33,251 nt of DNA from an uncultured beta proteobacterium (GCA_903928325.1 CAIYQF010000289.1:1-33251), one strand, 5' to 3'; counted from the first letter of the stretch, positions 16,318-24,358 are shown. Numbers and translations: made by a program. Notes: generated by a model not told the origin, from the sequence alone.

Positions 16318-17350
16318 TGCGATTACTCTCCAGGTTATTTGAATTGCTTGGTAATTTGTCGGTGGCACCACTAGGTCCGAGGTATTTAAACCAATCGTGG
16401 GTAGCTGATGCAATGGTCTCAGGCGTCCAGACCGGTGCGTTTCGCCAATAGTCGATGTCCTCAAGTACCTTGGCGACACCGTCCTCGATGGAAACCTGGG
16501 GCTGCCAGGCCAAGTCTTGGCTGATGGAACTGATATCCGCAAAAGTACAGTCAGGCTCACCCGGTCGCTTGGGAATGTAAATTTTTTCACCGCCCAGAAG
16601 TTCGACCAGGCGGTTAACCGAGACGGTCTTGCCACTTCCGACGTTGTAAATTTTCCCAGTTTGGCGGCTTTGGGCGACAGTCATAAGTGCTGACGCGATG
16701 TCTGTTACGTAGGTGAAATCTCGGGTCTGGCACCCATCACCCACAATGGTGAATGGTTTGCCGCCAAGCTTTTGCGCCAAAAATACACCCAAGACGGCAC
16801 CATAAGTGCCTGACGTACGCGATCGGGTGCCATAGACGTTAAAAAACCGCGTTGACACTGCTGGTAATTTATAAACTTGCGCCCAATGCATTACCAATTC
16901 TTCTCCCATGCGCTTGGTGAGGGCGTACGGATATTGGGGTCGTATGGCTGCGGATTCTGCTGTCGGATATGCGTCCGGAATACCGTAACATGACGAAGAA
17001 GCTGCATAAACAAAACGTGCCACACCGGCTTGGGTACAAGCTTGCAGCACATTGAATGTGCCATCAACATTGGCCCGAAAATAGGGCCCCGGCTGCTGGA
17101 TGCTGGGTACGATATCTGCAAGTGCGGCCAAATGAAATACCCAGTCGTTTTTTTCTATCAATTGCATCCAGGGGCCAGCCGTTGCAATATCGCATTCGTG
17201 AAGTTCAATCGCGGATCGCACATGCGCTAAGTTTTCTGGGCGGCCCGTGCTGAAATTGTCTAAAACGGTAACTTGATGGCCCTGGGCCAACAATGCGTCT
17301 ACCAAATGGCTACCGATAAATCCTGCACCTCCTGTAACGATTGCTTTCAT
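16301..17350 (-). CDS. UDP-glucose/GlcNAc 4-epimerase-like SDR
   Basis: A 349-residue extended SDR starting MKAIVTGGAGFIGSH, with the NAD motif GGAGFIG. It has YAASSSCYG for the Ser region, YALTK for the catalytic Tyr/Lys, and RFFNVYG plus DFTYVTDIA typical of the GalE/WbpP/Gne group. It most likely interconverts UDP-hexoses or UDP-N-acetylhexosamines. The start ATG at 17350 lies one base after the stop of the SIS-domain gene (TAAAATG). Upstream extension of the open frame into that gene is ignored. Confidence 0.88.
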   Translation of the reverse strand: MKAIVTGGAGFIGSHLVDALLAQGHQVTVLDNFSTGRPENLAHVRSAIELHECDIATAGPWMQLIEKNDWVFHLAALADIVPSIQQPGPYFRANVDGTFNVLQACTQAGVARFVYAASSSCYGIPDAYPTAESAAIRPQYPYALTKRMGEELVMHWAQVYKLPAVSTRFFNVYGTRSRTSGTYGAVLGVFLAQKLGGKPFTIVGDGCQTRDFTYVTDIASALMTVAQSRQTGKIYNVGSGKTVSVNRLVELLGGEKIYIPKRPGEPDCTFADISSISQDLAWQPQVSIEDGVAKVLEDIDYWRNAPVWTPETIASATHDWFKYLGPSGATDKLPSNSNNLESNRNDKQT

Positions 17351-17351
17351 T

Positions 17352-17924
17352 TTATTGCTTTGTTGAAAGGTTTTGTAGGCTGAGCCATTGCATACACATG
17401 TGACCGACAATCAGTTGCAGATCCTCTGCGATTTGCATGTCATGCACTTCAAAATGTATGGGAAACTGTGCGAGATCTTTACACCGTCCACCGGTGAATC
17501 CGAGTACAGCAAATGTTGCTAATCCCATTTTGTTCGCCCGATCAATAGCATTCACTACGTTAGGGGAGTTCCCGCTTCCTGAAAGAACAACCAAAACATC
17601 GCCAGGATTTCCCTTAACACGAATTTGCTCAGAATAAATATTATCATAGCCGATATCGTTCGCGAGACAGGTGAGTACGGCACTGTTGGCGCTCAAGGAC
17701 TCGGATCTGAGGCCTGTGCCGTTGCCTTTGCCCGCGCCATATATAAAATCATTTGCCAAATGGTTCGCATTGCCTGCGCTACCACCATTGCCACAAAAAT
17801 AGATGTTGGAGCCAGTCTTCCAAGCCTGCAACATAGCAGCACCAAGCTTTGGAACTTCGCCCATGGCATCTAATTTCAAAGCGCTAACCAAGTCCGAAGA
17901 GTATTTACTTATAATTGTATGCAT
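17352..17924 (-). CDS. SIS-domain isomerase, GmhA-like (phosphoheptose isomerase family)
   Basis: A 190-residue single-SIS-domain protein, the normal GmhA length. GNGGSAGNANH (45-55) and SGSGNSPN (115-122) are the two phosphate-binding loops, and the C-terminal LIVGHMC provides a His where GmhA has its catalytic His. By alignment to E. coli GmhA from memory, the catalytic Glu in the AEEL segment is replaced here by Asp (in LANDF). GmhA converts sedoheptulose 7-phosphate to D-glycero-D-manno-heptose 7-phosphate. Together with the RfaE-like fusion it suggests a heptose-type route. A changed substrate is possible given the substitution and the dedicated transketolase pair. The 42-nt gap upstream is AT-rich. 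Confidence 0.85.
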   Translation of the reverse strand: MHTIISKYSSDLVSALKLDAMGEVPKLGAAMLQAWKTGSNIYFCGNGGSAGNANHLANDFIYGAGKGNGTGLRSESLSANSAVLTCLANDIGYDNIYSEQIRVKGNPGDVLVVLSGSGNSPNVVNAIDRANKMGLATFAVLGFTGGRCKDLAQFPIHFEVHDMQIAEDLQLIVGHMCMQWLSLQNLSTKQ

Positions 17925-17966
17925 ATTGCAAGCTTTCTTATATGTACTAAAGAAAAATTAATGATA

Positions 17967-19100
17967 TCATTTAACTGTGCTGACATCGACCAAATCACCG
18001 AGCCAATCAAGATGCTCAGTCACATAACAGCCTGTCCTGTTTCCAGTTCGCTTGACATAATTGGGCGACGTGTTATCTCCTGCAGCTACCATGTATGCTA
18101 TTTGCGTAAGTTCATCTGCTTCACCATCAATCGGAATTAGGTATTCGGAGAAATCAGTATGTACGCAAAGTTCTGGGACGGAATACTGGTATGTTCCAGC
18201 GAACTCATTTCCCTTTTCCGGATGGGTTGCGGACTGAAACCCTAACGATGAATGTCCGATCGCCGCTTCTGGGGAATACGAAACTAGTTGGGTGATTTTG
18301 AAATTCTTGAACGCCGTCATCATGATTAGCATGGACATGCCGTTATTTCCAATAATTACATTTCCAGCAAGACGACAAAATGGAATCACGTCCTGAATTG
18401 GAAGGTTAATCGGAGTAGTGCCTGGGATCGGCATTTGGGGTAGGCCATTGAATGGATTAAGACCTCCTACATTGGTAAATACCGTTAACCCCTTGCTTAT
18501 CAATTCCTTTGCTAAAGTATTCCAGAAAATTTGTGGAAGTTTCGGAGCGGAATTATTGATGGGGCATAACAATACGGAACGTCCAATCCGTAAGCCAGAC
18601 TGAATGGCATATCCAAGAACTCTATGTTCTGTCTCAACAGACATGGTTGGCGGTTCCAGCTTGGCATTCCAAGGCAGGTGTAGAACAAAGCGGACACAGT
18701 CAATTTCACTCAATCCACCGCGGCCGGGGTATTTACTTAGGAATCTGATGCCATCCGAGTATCTAAAGCCACGATCAATCCAGCATGCACTAAAAGGTTG
18801 GTCAATCTCTAGACGGTCCTGTGGAATATAGCCGCTTCGGAGTATAAGTCTCATCGTGTCATCAGATATAACTACAACTTTTATAAATTGATGTGCATAC
18901 ATGTCGATGACATGCTGATGTTTAGGGGTTATAACAACGATGATGTCGTGTCCATGTTGCTTTTTGAATTCTCCAGCAAGAGCGCAAAACTGAACAGTTT
19001 CTCCGATGTTGTAACCACACAATATGATCCATGACGGCGTATCCTTAATGCGCACCGTATCATTAAAAAAATTGTCGAAATTTTGAAATAATGGAATCAT
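17967..19100 (-). CDS. Glycosyltransferase-like protein, GT-B fold (distantly GT9/heptosyltransferase-like)
   Basis: A 377-residue protein that I assign with moderate confidence. The N-terminal half has GYNIGETVQFCALAGEF, resembling the GDxxxxxP-type opening of family 9 transferases. The C-terminal half begins with a strand SVLLCPINNSAPKLP, followed by KGLTVFTNVG and VIIGNNGMSML, where GT9 enzymes bind the ADP-sugar donor. If this is right it would transfer a heptose-like residue, fitting the rest of the operon. Overall similarity is weak and it could be a different GT-B enzyme. The gene is AT-rich. Confidence 0.6.
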   Translation of the reverse strand: MIPLFQNFDNFFNDTVRIKDTPSWIILCGYNIGETVQFCALAGEFKKQHGHDIIVVITPKHQHVIDMYAHQFIKVVVISDDTMRLILRSGYIPQDRLEIDQPFSACWIDRGFRYSDGIRFLSKYPGRGGLSEIDCVRFVLHLPWNAKLEPPTMSVETEHRVLGYAIQSGLRIGRSVLLCPINNSAPKLPQIFWNTLAKELISKGLTVFTNVGGLNPFNGLPQMPIPGTTPINLPIQDVIPFCRLAGNVIIGNNGMSMLIMMTAFKNFKITQLVSYSPEAAIGHSSLGFQSATHPEKGNEFAGTYQYSVPELCVHTDFSEYLIPIDGEADELTQIAYMVAAGDNTSPNYVKRTGNRTGCYVTEHLDWLGDLVDVSTVK

Positions 19101-19129
19101 TAATATATTCTCGATTTAAAATTAATTAT

Positions 19130-19864
19130 CTAATTGTTGCGTTCGAGATTAATGGTTCTTTGATTTTCCCAGGAAAATCTAATAAACTTAGTAGGTTTTT
19201 TTATACCGTTGTTTATTTTGTTGAGTGCAAGTGCCTCGTTTAGGGTGCTAGAACGATCCAATTTATTGGTCTTGAAGTTCGTATCCTTGAATAAGGGAGT
19301 ATTTCCCAATATCAACCGTTTCCCACCATAAAACTCCCAGACGTAAGGTAAATAAATGTCCTCAAATCCGTAGTGGCCCGCAAAATCTTCATCGTACATA
19401 CAAGTAGTCTTGAATCTTTGCGTATTCGCGAGAAAAGTGTTGGGATGGACGTCCAGTTTCTTTTTCAGATTGCTATCAATAAAGTCTTGCACGTAGAAAT
19501 AGTACATGCAGTTTTCTTCTAATTCCCGAATTGACTTCAAAATGAGCTGAACGCAATTTGCAATTGGTATTTGATCGATGTCAAAGAATAAAACCCAGGG
19601 CGACTCCGCCATAAAGCAGCCTAGGTTCCTGGAACCTGCTTGGTTCCAGGGAATGTCATCGATGACCCGATAAGCCTTGAGATTAAGCCCATTGCTTGCC
19701 GGGACGACCGGCTCGTCAGAGCAATCATCGACAATGATGATTTCGAATTGAGCACGGTCTTTCGCGTCTAAGAGGCAAAGTGCATCCAATAAGGCCTGTA
19801 CCTTGTGGTGGCCATTGAGGTGGTGTGTCACCAGCGACAAAGAAATGCGGTCGTTCGTCATCAT
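19130..19864 (-). CDS. Family 2 glycosyltransferase (GT-A fold)
   Basis: A 244-residue GT2-type enzyme. IVDDCSD (44-50) is the nucleotide-binding acidic motif, GSRNLG at 77-82 is the conserved donor-side loop, and FFDIDQ contains the metal-binding DxD (95-97). GFEDIYLPY near residue 165 resembles the acceptor-side ED motif. No membrane segment is visible, so it is probably cytoplasmic and acts on a soluble or membrane-attached acceptor. Two consecutive ATG codons (19864 and 19861) can serve as start and no good ribosome site separates them. Donor and acceptor are unknown. Confidence 0.85.
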   Translation of the reverse strand: MMTNDRISLSLVTHHLNGHHKVQALLDALCLLDAKDRAQFEIIIVDDCSDEPVVPASNGLNLKAYRVIDDIPWNQAGSRNLGCFMAESPWVLFFDIDQIPIANCVQLILKSIRELEENCMYYFYVQDFIDSNLKKKLDVHPNTFLANTQRFKTTCMYDEDFAGHYGFEDIYLPYVWEFYGGKRLILGNTPLFKDTNFKTNKLDRSSTLNEALALNKINNGIKKPTKFIRFSWENQRTINLERNN

Positions 19865-19924
19865 ACTTAGCGTATCGTTCTTGGTGCAGTATTTCGGGGT
19901 GCTGTATGGTTAGTTCTTACATTG

Positions 19925-20560
19925 TCATTGAGCGCTTTTGATGCACTCAACGCACAAACTTTCGGCTGCCCTAAGAGGGGCATAGGGTTCTATTTCCTGG
20001 ATATCACTTAATGCGCTCTCTTGAAACATAGTTTTCCGCACGTCAGTGAATCCGGTCTGGTTGAGAATGTGGTTTACGGTCTCATAGTCGTATCCCATTT
20101 TGTGACCGTGGTTGTGTAGCATGCCCATGAATACCGCTCCACGTGTGGGATAAAGCAGCTTGTCGTCGGACAACGCTTCTTTTCGGTAGGCATCAAAGAA
20201 GAAGTCGTCTTCCTCCATATATTTTTTAGAAAATGTACCCAGATCGGGAACCAGCAGTCGCATGGTTGCACCAGGCTTTAGCACCCTATTGCATTCCTTT
20301 AAAAACTGAATCCCTTCTGTGTTGGTAAGATGCTCCAACATGTGTGAGTGGTAGACGACATCCAGACTGTTGTCAGACGCTGGTATCCCGTGTGTTAAAT
20401 CGAAATTGAGTAGGACTGTGTCCTGCACACCGTTGGGATTTTCATAGAGCTTGTCTTGCTCTAGGTTGGTCCAAAACCCGATGTTCAAATAATTCTTTAA
20501 AAAGATGATCCCACACCCGAGATGGAACTTCTTGAAGCTTTCTGAGTAGTCTGTGGTCAT
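19925..20560 (-). CDS. SAM-dependent methyltransferase, first gene of the sugar operon
   Basis: A 211-residue methyltransferase with a shortened SAM motif, FHLGCG at 12-17. It is followed by YLNIGFW and the strand DVVYHSHMLEHLT, features of the group often annotated as type 11 methyltransferases in O-antigen and flagellar sugar clusters. VPDLGTF and the CNRVLKPGATMRLL segment complete the fold. The start is the ATG at 20560 with GAG upstream; the frame runs on to a TTG at 20593 that I consider unlikely. It lies at the promoter-proximal end of the minus-strand operon. Confidence 0.8.
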   Translation of the reverse strand: MTTDYSESFKKFHLGCGIIFLKNYLNIGFWTNLEQDKLYENPNGVQDTVLLNFDLTHGIPASDNSLDVVYHSHMLEHLTNTEGIQFLKECNRVLKPGATMRLLVPDLGTFSKKYMEEDDFFFDAYRKEALSDDKLLYPTRGAVFMGMLHNHGHKMGYDYETVNHILNQTGFTDVRKTMFQESALSDIQEIEPYAPLRAAESLCVECIKSAQ

Positions 20561-20919
20561 GTGTCGCTCGCATGGGATGTTTCTGGGCCTCAAAACCCGT
20601 CAATCGGGGTAGTGCGCCAGTGGTAAGCAAAATGAGTGCCAACGGAAATCTGCAGTTGCGGTCGCGTTCAGGGGCTATTCGATGGTTTCCCGACAGCCGC
20701 ATCCGCATCTGTGTTCATGGGGGGCAAGGGTTGGAGTTCGCTTGGAAGTGACGGGATGGCCTCAGTACAATCTGGGTGTAACTTTCTGCTGAGGCGCGCG
20801 CGTGGCCCATGAGCCCAAAGTCGACAACTTTCCGACAGCGTGGCTTGCGCGTTCGCGCTTGGCTCTGGCTTGGGTAGGCTTTGCTTGCCTTCTATCAATG
20901 TGCACTTAATGGTATTGCC
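20561..20919. other. Divergent intergenic region (359 bp) between the two sugar transcription units
   Basis: No convincing gene is visible. The region must contain promoters firing in both directions, but I found no good sigma-70, sigma-28 or sigma-54 match on either strand. Several short GC-rich inverted or repeated words occur around 20805-20880 (for example GCGCGCGCG and the TTGCGCGTTCGCGCTTGG stretch) without a clear role. Confidence 0.5.
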
Positions 20920-21792
20920 ATGAAAATATGTCTGGTCGAATTCAATCTCGCCTATCCCAATGCAGGTTCTCTTTCTTCCTATAACGAGGTTGTTGAGTCG
21001 TATTACTGGGGTTTCCATGCACTTGGCTTTGCGGTGGAGCGCAGAGTAAATCATCACAATCCAGAAGCGAGAAATATTGTTTTTGGATACCAGATTCCAA
21101 TTCAATTGGGTTTAATTGATACATTCCCATCTGATACTATTTTTTTTAATCTCGAGCGCTTGGTTGGCGTGGATCCAAATGATTCTTGGTCCAAGACGGT
21201 TGCAGGAAAATTCCAAATTTGGGATTATAGTCACAGTAACGCTGTCTTTTGGAGCATGCTTAACCCAGCTTTCCCTGTTTATTTTGCTAAGACCTCTTAT
21301 GCCCCAATTTTGGAGAAGATTCCGCAGGATGTTCCGTTGGATATCGATGTTTTGTTCTATGGAAGTTTGACTCATATCCGTTTGGAGTCTTTGAACAAGA
21401 TTTCAGTGATGCGGCAGAACTTGACGGGGCTTTCAGTCTGCACTCTAAGTAATATTTACGGTAAGCAACGCGACGACCTTATCGCCCGCTCAAAGGTAAT
21501 TTTAAATTTCTCGAATGGTATTAACTTTGAAATTGTCCGGGTTTCGTACCTGCTTGCCAACAAGAAAGCGGTCCTATGCATTGCAGACGGAGACGGGGTG
21601 CAGGTTGAAGATGATTTACGCCATGGCGCGCTGAAGTTTGTCAAGACACAGGACGTTTTTGAGGTCTGCCAGGCAATGGTGGATGACGATGAAGGCCGCG
21701 AGAAATACGCCAACGCGGGTTACGAGGTTTTCAAGCTACGCGATATCCGTGATGTGATCGGAGGTTTTTTCATCCATAAAGATCCGTATTGA
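20920..21792 (+). CDS. Glycosyltransferase-like protein (GT-B, CgeB-like)
   Basis: A 290-residue protein starting MKICLVEFN. The second half has DVLFYGSLTHIRLESL, then IYGKQRDDLIARSKVILNFS, then FEIVRVSYLLANKKAVLC. This is the order seen in CgeB and spore-maturation-type family 1-like glycosyltransferases, where the last block binds the nucleotide sugar. No signal peptide or membrane segment is apparent. The open frame begins at a TTG at 20881, but the ATG at 20920 matches the expected N-terminal strand. It is divergent from the 18-gene operon and precedes the FkbM gene by 171 nt, so it may add another glycan residue. Confidence 0.7.
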   Translation: MKICLVEFNLAYPNAGSLSSYNEVVESYYWGFHALGFAVERRVNHHNPEARNIVFGYQIPIQLGLIDTFPSDTIFFNLERLVGVDPNDSWSKTVAGKFQIWDYSHSNAVFWSMLNPAFPVYFAKTSYAPILEKIPQDVPLDIDVLFYGSLTHIRLESLNKISVMRQNLTGLSVCTLSNIYGKQRDDLIARSKVILNFSNGINFEIVRVSYLLANKKAVLCIADGDGVQVEDDLRHGALKFVKTQDVFEVCQAMVDDDEGREKYANAGYEVFKLRDIRDVIGGFFIHKDPY

Positions 21793-21860
21793 TTAGGATC
21801 AAGACGATCCGTTGAACTGTGGGCTATCATGTCTGTTGATATTCCTCACGAACAAATAGG

Positions 21861-21890
21861 TTGAAAAATTCATATTTTTTATAACATTAT
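21861..21890 (+). promoter_or_regulatory. Weak sigma-70-like promoter candidate before the FkbM gene
   Basis: TTGAAA at 21861-21866 and CATTAT at 21885-21890 are separated by 18 bases in a very AT-rich 171-bp gap. The -10 matches the consensus at only four of six positions. An inverted repeat, ATAACAT / ATGTTAT (21881-21887 and 21901-21907), overlaps it and could be an operator, but AT-rich DNA often shows such matches by chance. Confidence 0.25.
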
Positions 21891-21963
21891 GTTTTCGAAC
21901 ATGTTATTCAAAAGTTAATTTTGTTTGTTGTAAGATCGTGACGACGCATATGAAAGGTTGACT

Positions 21964-22692
21964 ATGGCTGTTAGATTGACAATGCTTGAGCACTTTAAGG
22001 CTGGCGTTTACCTTGATGTCGTACGCGATACACACACCAAACTAATGTACTCACAGTTCGGGGAGGACTCGCTGGTTTTGGATATTCTCGTTCACGATAT
22101 TCAAAGACCACACGGTGGCTTTTATGTTGATGTAGGTGCATTTCACCCTCGCTGGCTTTCCACTACTAAGCTACTGAAGTTTTTGAACTGGACTGGAATT
22201 AATATTGATGCCAACGAGGATGTTATTGCATTGTTCAATAAGGAACGGCCCGAAGATATTAACGTTTGCTGCGGGGTTGGTTCTGCAGAGGGGCAACTCG
22301 TTTATCACATGTTTGAAGGTGGTGCGGTGAAAACGCTTAGCTCAGATATGGCGCAACATCAAATTAATATTGGTGCTAAATTGGTCGAATCAAAGTTAAT
22401 TCTCGTGAAAACGATTAACCAAATTCTTGAGGAAAAGCTACCAACTGGACAGGCAATTGACTACATGAACGTGGACTTGGAGGGCCTCGATCAGGAGGTA
22501 ATCGAGAGTCTAGATTTGTCAAAGTTTCGACCTGCCGTTATAAGTATTGAGATTTTTAATGTCGATCTGCTGAGCCTCGGAGGTGATCCGATAGTATCCT
22601 ATTTGCACCATAACCGATATAAGCTGCTGGCTGTTGCGCGAGCGACGTATATCTTTGTTGATCTAGACCAGTCTAAGCTTTTATACCAGTAG
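21964..22692 (+). CDS. FkbM-family methyltransferase
   Basis: A 242-residue FkbM-type SAM methyltransferase. SQFGEDSLV is the usual family opening, and GGFYVDVGAFHP is the SAM-binding strand and loop. GINIDANED carries the acidic residue of strand 2, and YMNVDLEGLDQEV is the conserved FkbM block. These enzymes methylate sugar or polyketide hydroxyls and are common in flagellar and surface-glycan islands. The ATG at 21964 is preceded by AAAGG with good spacing; the frame opens with a TTG six bases earlier. It is the last plus-strand gene before the flagellin and shares the bidirectional terminator at 22926-22955. Confidence 0.9.
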   Translation: MAVRLTMLEHFKAGVYLDVVRDTHTKLMYSQFGEDSLVLDILVHDIQRPHGGFYVDVGAFHPRWLSTTKLLKFLNWTGINIDANEDVIALFNKERPEDINVCCGVGSAEGQLVYHMFEGGAVKTLSSDMAQHQINIGAKLVESKLILVKTINQILEEKLPTGQAIDYMNVDLEGLDQEVIESLDLSKFRPAVISIEIFNVDLLSLGGDPIVSYLHHNRYKLLAVARATYIFVDLDQSKLLYQ

Positions 22693-22925
22693 CCTAGAGC
22701 AGCTAAGTGAAGTGCGCACGTGCCTGCAGGAGTATTTGTATTGCTTCATTCACTCAGTTTTTATCATCTTCCCTCGGGTGGCGAATTGGACCCACGATCA
22801 CAGAACAGTATTCCGTTATGCCATAGAGGGCGGCATAGTCGGCAGTGAAAAAATATATGTCCAGTTGACGGAAGAATGGGCTAGTGGCGCCCTTTCGACA
22901 GGAAAATGGTGATAAATCCAAAACC
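22693..22925. other. Intergenic region between FkbM gene and flagellin terminator
   Basis: About 230 bp with no recognisable gene. A short plus-strand open frame at 22712-22912 (66 codons) has no recognisable motif or good ribosome site and may be remnant sequence. Confidence 0.4.
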
Positions 22926-22955
22926 CAAAAAAGCCACCCGAAGGTGGCTTTTTCA
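22926..22955 (-). terminator. Rho-independent terminator of fliC (functional in both directions)
   Basis: A perfect 8-bp stem, AAGCCACC (22931-22938) with GGTGGCTT (22943-22950), is extended by A/T pairs. On the flagellin strand the loop is UUCG closed by C-G, the very stable tetraloop, and the hairpin is followed by a run of six T. It lies about 35 nt after the fliC stop. The A-rich other side gives a T-run on the plus strand as well, so it can also stop FkbM transcription. Confidence 0.92.
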
Positions 22956-22984
22956 CGAAGCAGCTTGCGCCGCTGCCGTTTGGC

Positions 22985-23806
22985 TTACTTGAGCAAGGCC
23001 AGCACGCTTTGGGGCTGCTGGTTAGCTTGCGCCAGCATGGCGGTGGCGGCTTGTTGGATGATCTGGGTTTTGGCCAACTTGGTCGTTGCGACCGCATAGT
23101 CCGTATCTTCAATACGGCTGCGTGATGCAGACATATTGGTGGAGATATTGTCCATGTTGTCGGCAGCATAGGTCAGTTGGTTGATACCGGCTCCCAGAGC
23201 AGCGCGCTGGGCGTTGACGATGTCGAGTGCCGAGTCCAGCAGGCCGACGGCCGTGGTGCCGGTGGCGGCAGTTTTGACGTCCGATGTACCCGACAAGCCC
23301 AAGCCAGCCAGTGTGGTGGCTGTGGTGGTGGTGATCGTGATCGCACCGGTGGATGCACCGCTAGACGACGCGCCGATGGTAAAGGTCTGCGCCGCGCTGG
23401 TGGTGATACCGTTCCACTTGGTTTCGCTGGCGACCTTACCGATTTGCGTTGACAGGGCTTGGTATTCAGCGTCCGAATAGCTCATCTGCGTGGTCGAGTA
23501 GGTGCCCGATGTCGACTGCACGGCCAGTTCACGCATGCGTTGCAGCATGTTGGTGGTTTCGATCAAAGCGCCGTCGGCGGTTTGCAGCAAGCTGACACCG
23601 TCGTTGGCATTGCGCACAGCCTGGTTCAGGCCGCGAATGTCCGCCGTCATGGTGGACGTGATGGCTGCGCCAGCTGCATCGTCTGCGGCCGAGTTGATAC
23701 GTTTGCCGGTCGACAAGCTTTCCATCGCATTTTGCATGTTGCGTGCATTGACTTTGATCGAGCTTTGTGCAAAGAGTGAGCTGACATTGGTGTTAATAAC
23801 TGACAT
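22985..23806 (-). CDS. fliC: Flagellin FliC
   Basis: The 273-residue filament subunit, secreted through the flagellar export channel. The N-terminal D0/D1 region opens MSVINTNVSSLFAQ and contains STGKRINSAADDAAG and MLQRMRELAVQS. The C-terminal part has RIEDTDYA and ends QPQSVLALLK, all classical flagellin blocks. The variable centre is reduced to about 50 residues (134-186), of which about 24 are Ser or Thr, so D2/D3 domains are essentially missing. AGGAG lies seven bases before the ATG. A sigma-28 promoter, a 117-nt leader and a strong terminator make it an independent unit. The neighbouring sugar genes make this Ser/Thr-rich centre a likely O-glycosylation target. Confidence 0.97.
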   Translation of the reverse strand: MSVINTNVSSLFAQSSIKVNARNMQNAMESLSTGKRINSAADDAAGAAITSTMTADIRGLNQAVRNANDGVSLLQTADGALIETTNMLQRMRELAVQSTSGTYSTTQMSYSDAEYQALSTQIGKVASETKWNGITTSAAQTFTIGASSSGASTGAITITTTTATTLAGLGLSGTSDVKTAATGTTAVGLLDSALDIVNAQRAALGAGINQLTYAADNMDNISTNMSASRSRIEDTDYAVATTKLAKTQIIQQAATAMLAQANQQPQSVLALLK

Positions 23807-23924
23807 GGCGTAACTCCTAAAAATTTAAAAATGGTCCAAAAGGTGCAATCTGACAGAATATTTCATCACTTGGATTCAACTACTGCTAGGTCACTACAGA
23901 AAGTAAAACTGCACCTTCTGTTAC
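23807..23924 (-). promoter_or_regulatory. fliC 5' leader with competing inverted repeats
   Basis: The leader begins with ACAGAAGGTGCA (23921 to 23910). Its ACAGAA can pair with TTCTGT at 23901-23896, while its AAGGTGCA can pair perfectly with TGCACCTT at 23847-23840; the two pairings overlap and compete. Two GGA-containing words lie near the ribosome site (TTGGACC and TTAGGAG), as in CsrA-type targets. A regulatory role is only inferred. Confidence 0.35.
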
Positions 23925-23929
23925 TGAAT

Positions 23930-23956
23930 GAATCGGCGGCTGAAATATTTTCTTTA
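23930..23956 (-). promoter_or_regulatory. Sigma-28 (FliA) promoter of fliC
   Basis: On the minus strand TAAAGAAA, 11 bases, then GCCGATTC: the -35 and -10 elements of the flagellar sigma-28 consensus (TAAAGTTT-N11-GCCGATAA) with exact spacing. Transcription should begin near 23924, giving a leader of about 117 nt before the fliC ATG. Confidence 0.9.
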
Positions 23957-23974
23957 ACGAAAACTTGAAAAAAA

Positions 23975-24358
23975 CTAGGTTTTGTTGTTGTAAAGAAGAC
24001 CTTTCATATCGGCGATCTTGTGAGAAAGCGTCATGAAGTCTTCGCTTGGTATTTGGCGGACCACTTCACCCGACTGGGTGTTGCGTACCGTTACTACCGT
24101 GCGCTGGGAAACCTGGTCAAACGAGAAGCCCAGGCCTTGCTTGCCAGAGCTCACCTGCTCGTTGAGCATACTGAGCACTTCTTGCATGTTTTGACGCAGT
24201 TTGCCTGCGTCGTAATTGGTTTGCATGGGTTTTGGTGCGCTGACCTTGGGTGTTTCCACCACGGGCGCAGCGGATACCTGGCCGCCGGGGCTAACTGGCG
24301 GCCCTATGGGCGCAGGGCTGCGTCCTATATTGCTGATACTTTGTACATCGGATCCCAT
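23975..24358 (-). CDS. flaG: FlaG family flagellar protein
   Basis: A 127-residue FlaG-family protein. The N-terminal 45 residues are Pro/Ser/Val-rich and probably disordered. The C-terminal domain has SFDQVSQRTVVTVRN, SGEVVRQIPSEDF and HKIADMKGLL, the conserved FlaG block. FlaG proteins affect filament length in several bacteria. AAGAAAGGA precedes the ATG. It lies between fliD and fliC, as in many betaproteobacteria, and has its own sigma-28 promoter upstream. Its stop codon is less than 20 bp from the -35 box of the fliC promoter. Confidence 0.92.
   Translation of the reverse strand: MGSDVQSISNIGRSPAPIGPPVSPGGQVSAAPVVETPKVSAPKPMQTNYDAGKLRQNMQEVLSMLNEQVSSGKQGLGFSFDQVSQRTVVTVRNTQSGEVVRQIPSEDFMTLSHKIADMKGLLYNNKT

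Noticed and set aside
20600..20640. CCGATT word upstream of the 18-gene operon, considered as a sigma-28 -10
   Set aside because: No -35-like sequence occurs 11 bases upstream of it.
20820..20885. TGGC...GC words resembling sigma-54 promoters before the CgeB-like gene
   Set aside because: The required GG-N10-GC spacing is not met at any of them.
22712..22912. 66-codon plus-strand open frame after the FkbM gene
   Set aside because: There is no recognisable motif, no convincing ribosome site, and it runs up to the terminator; it is probably non-coding or remnant sequence.
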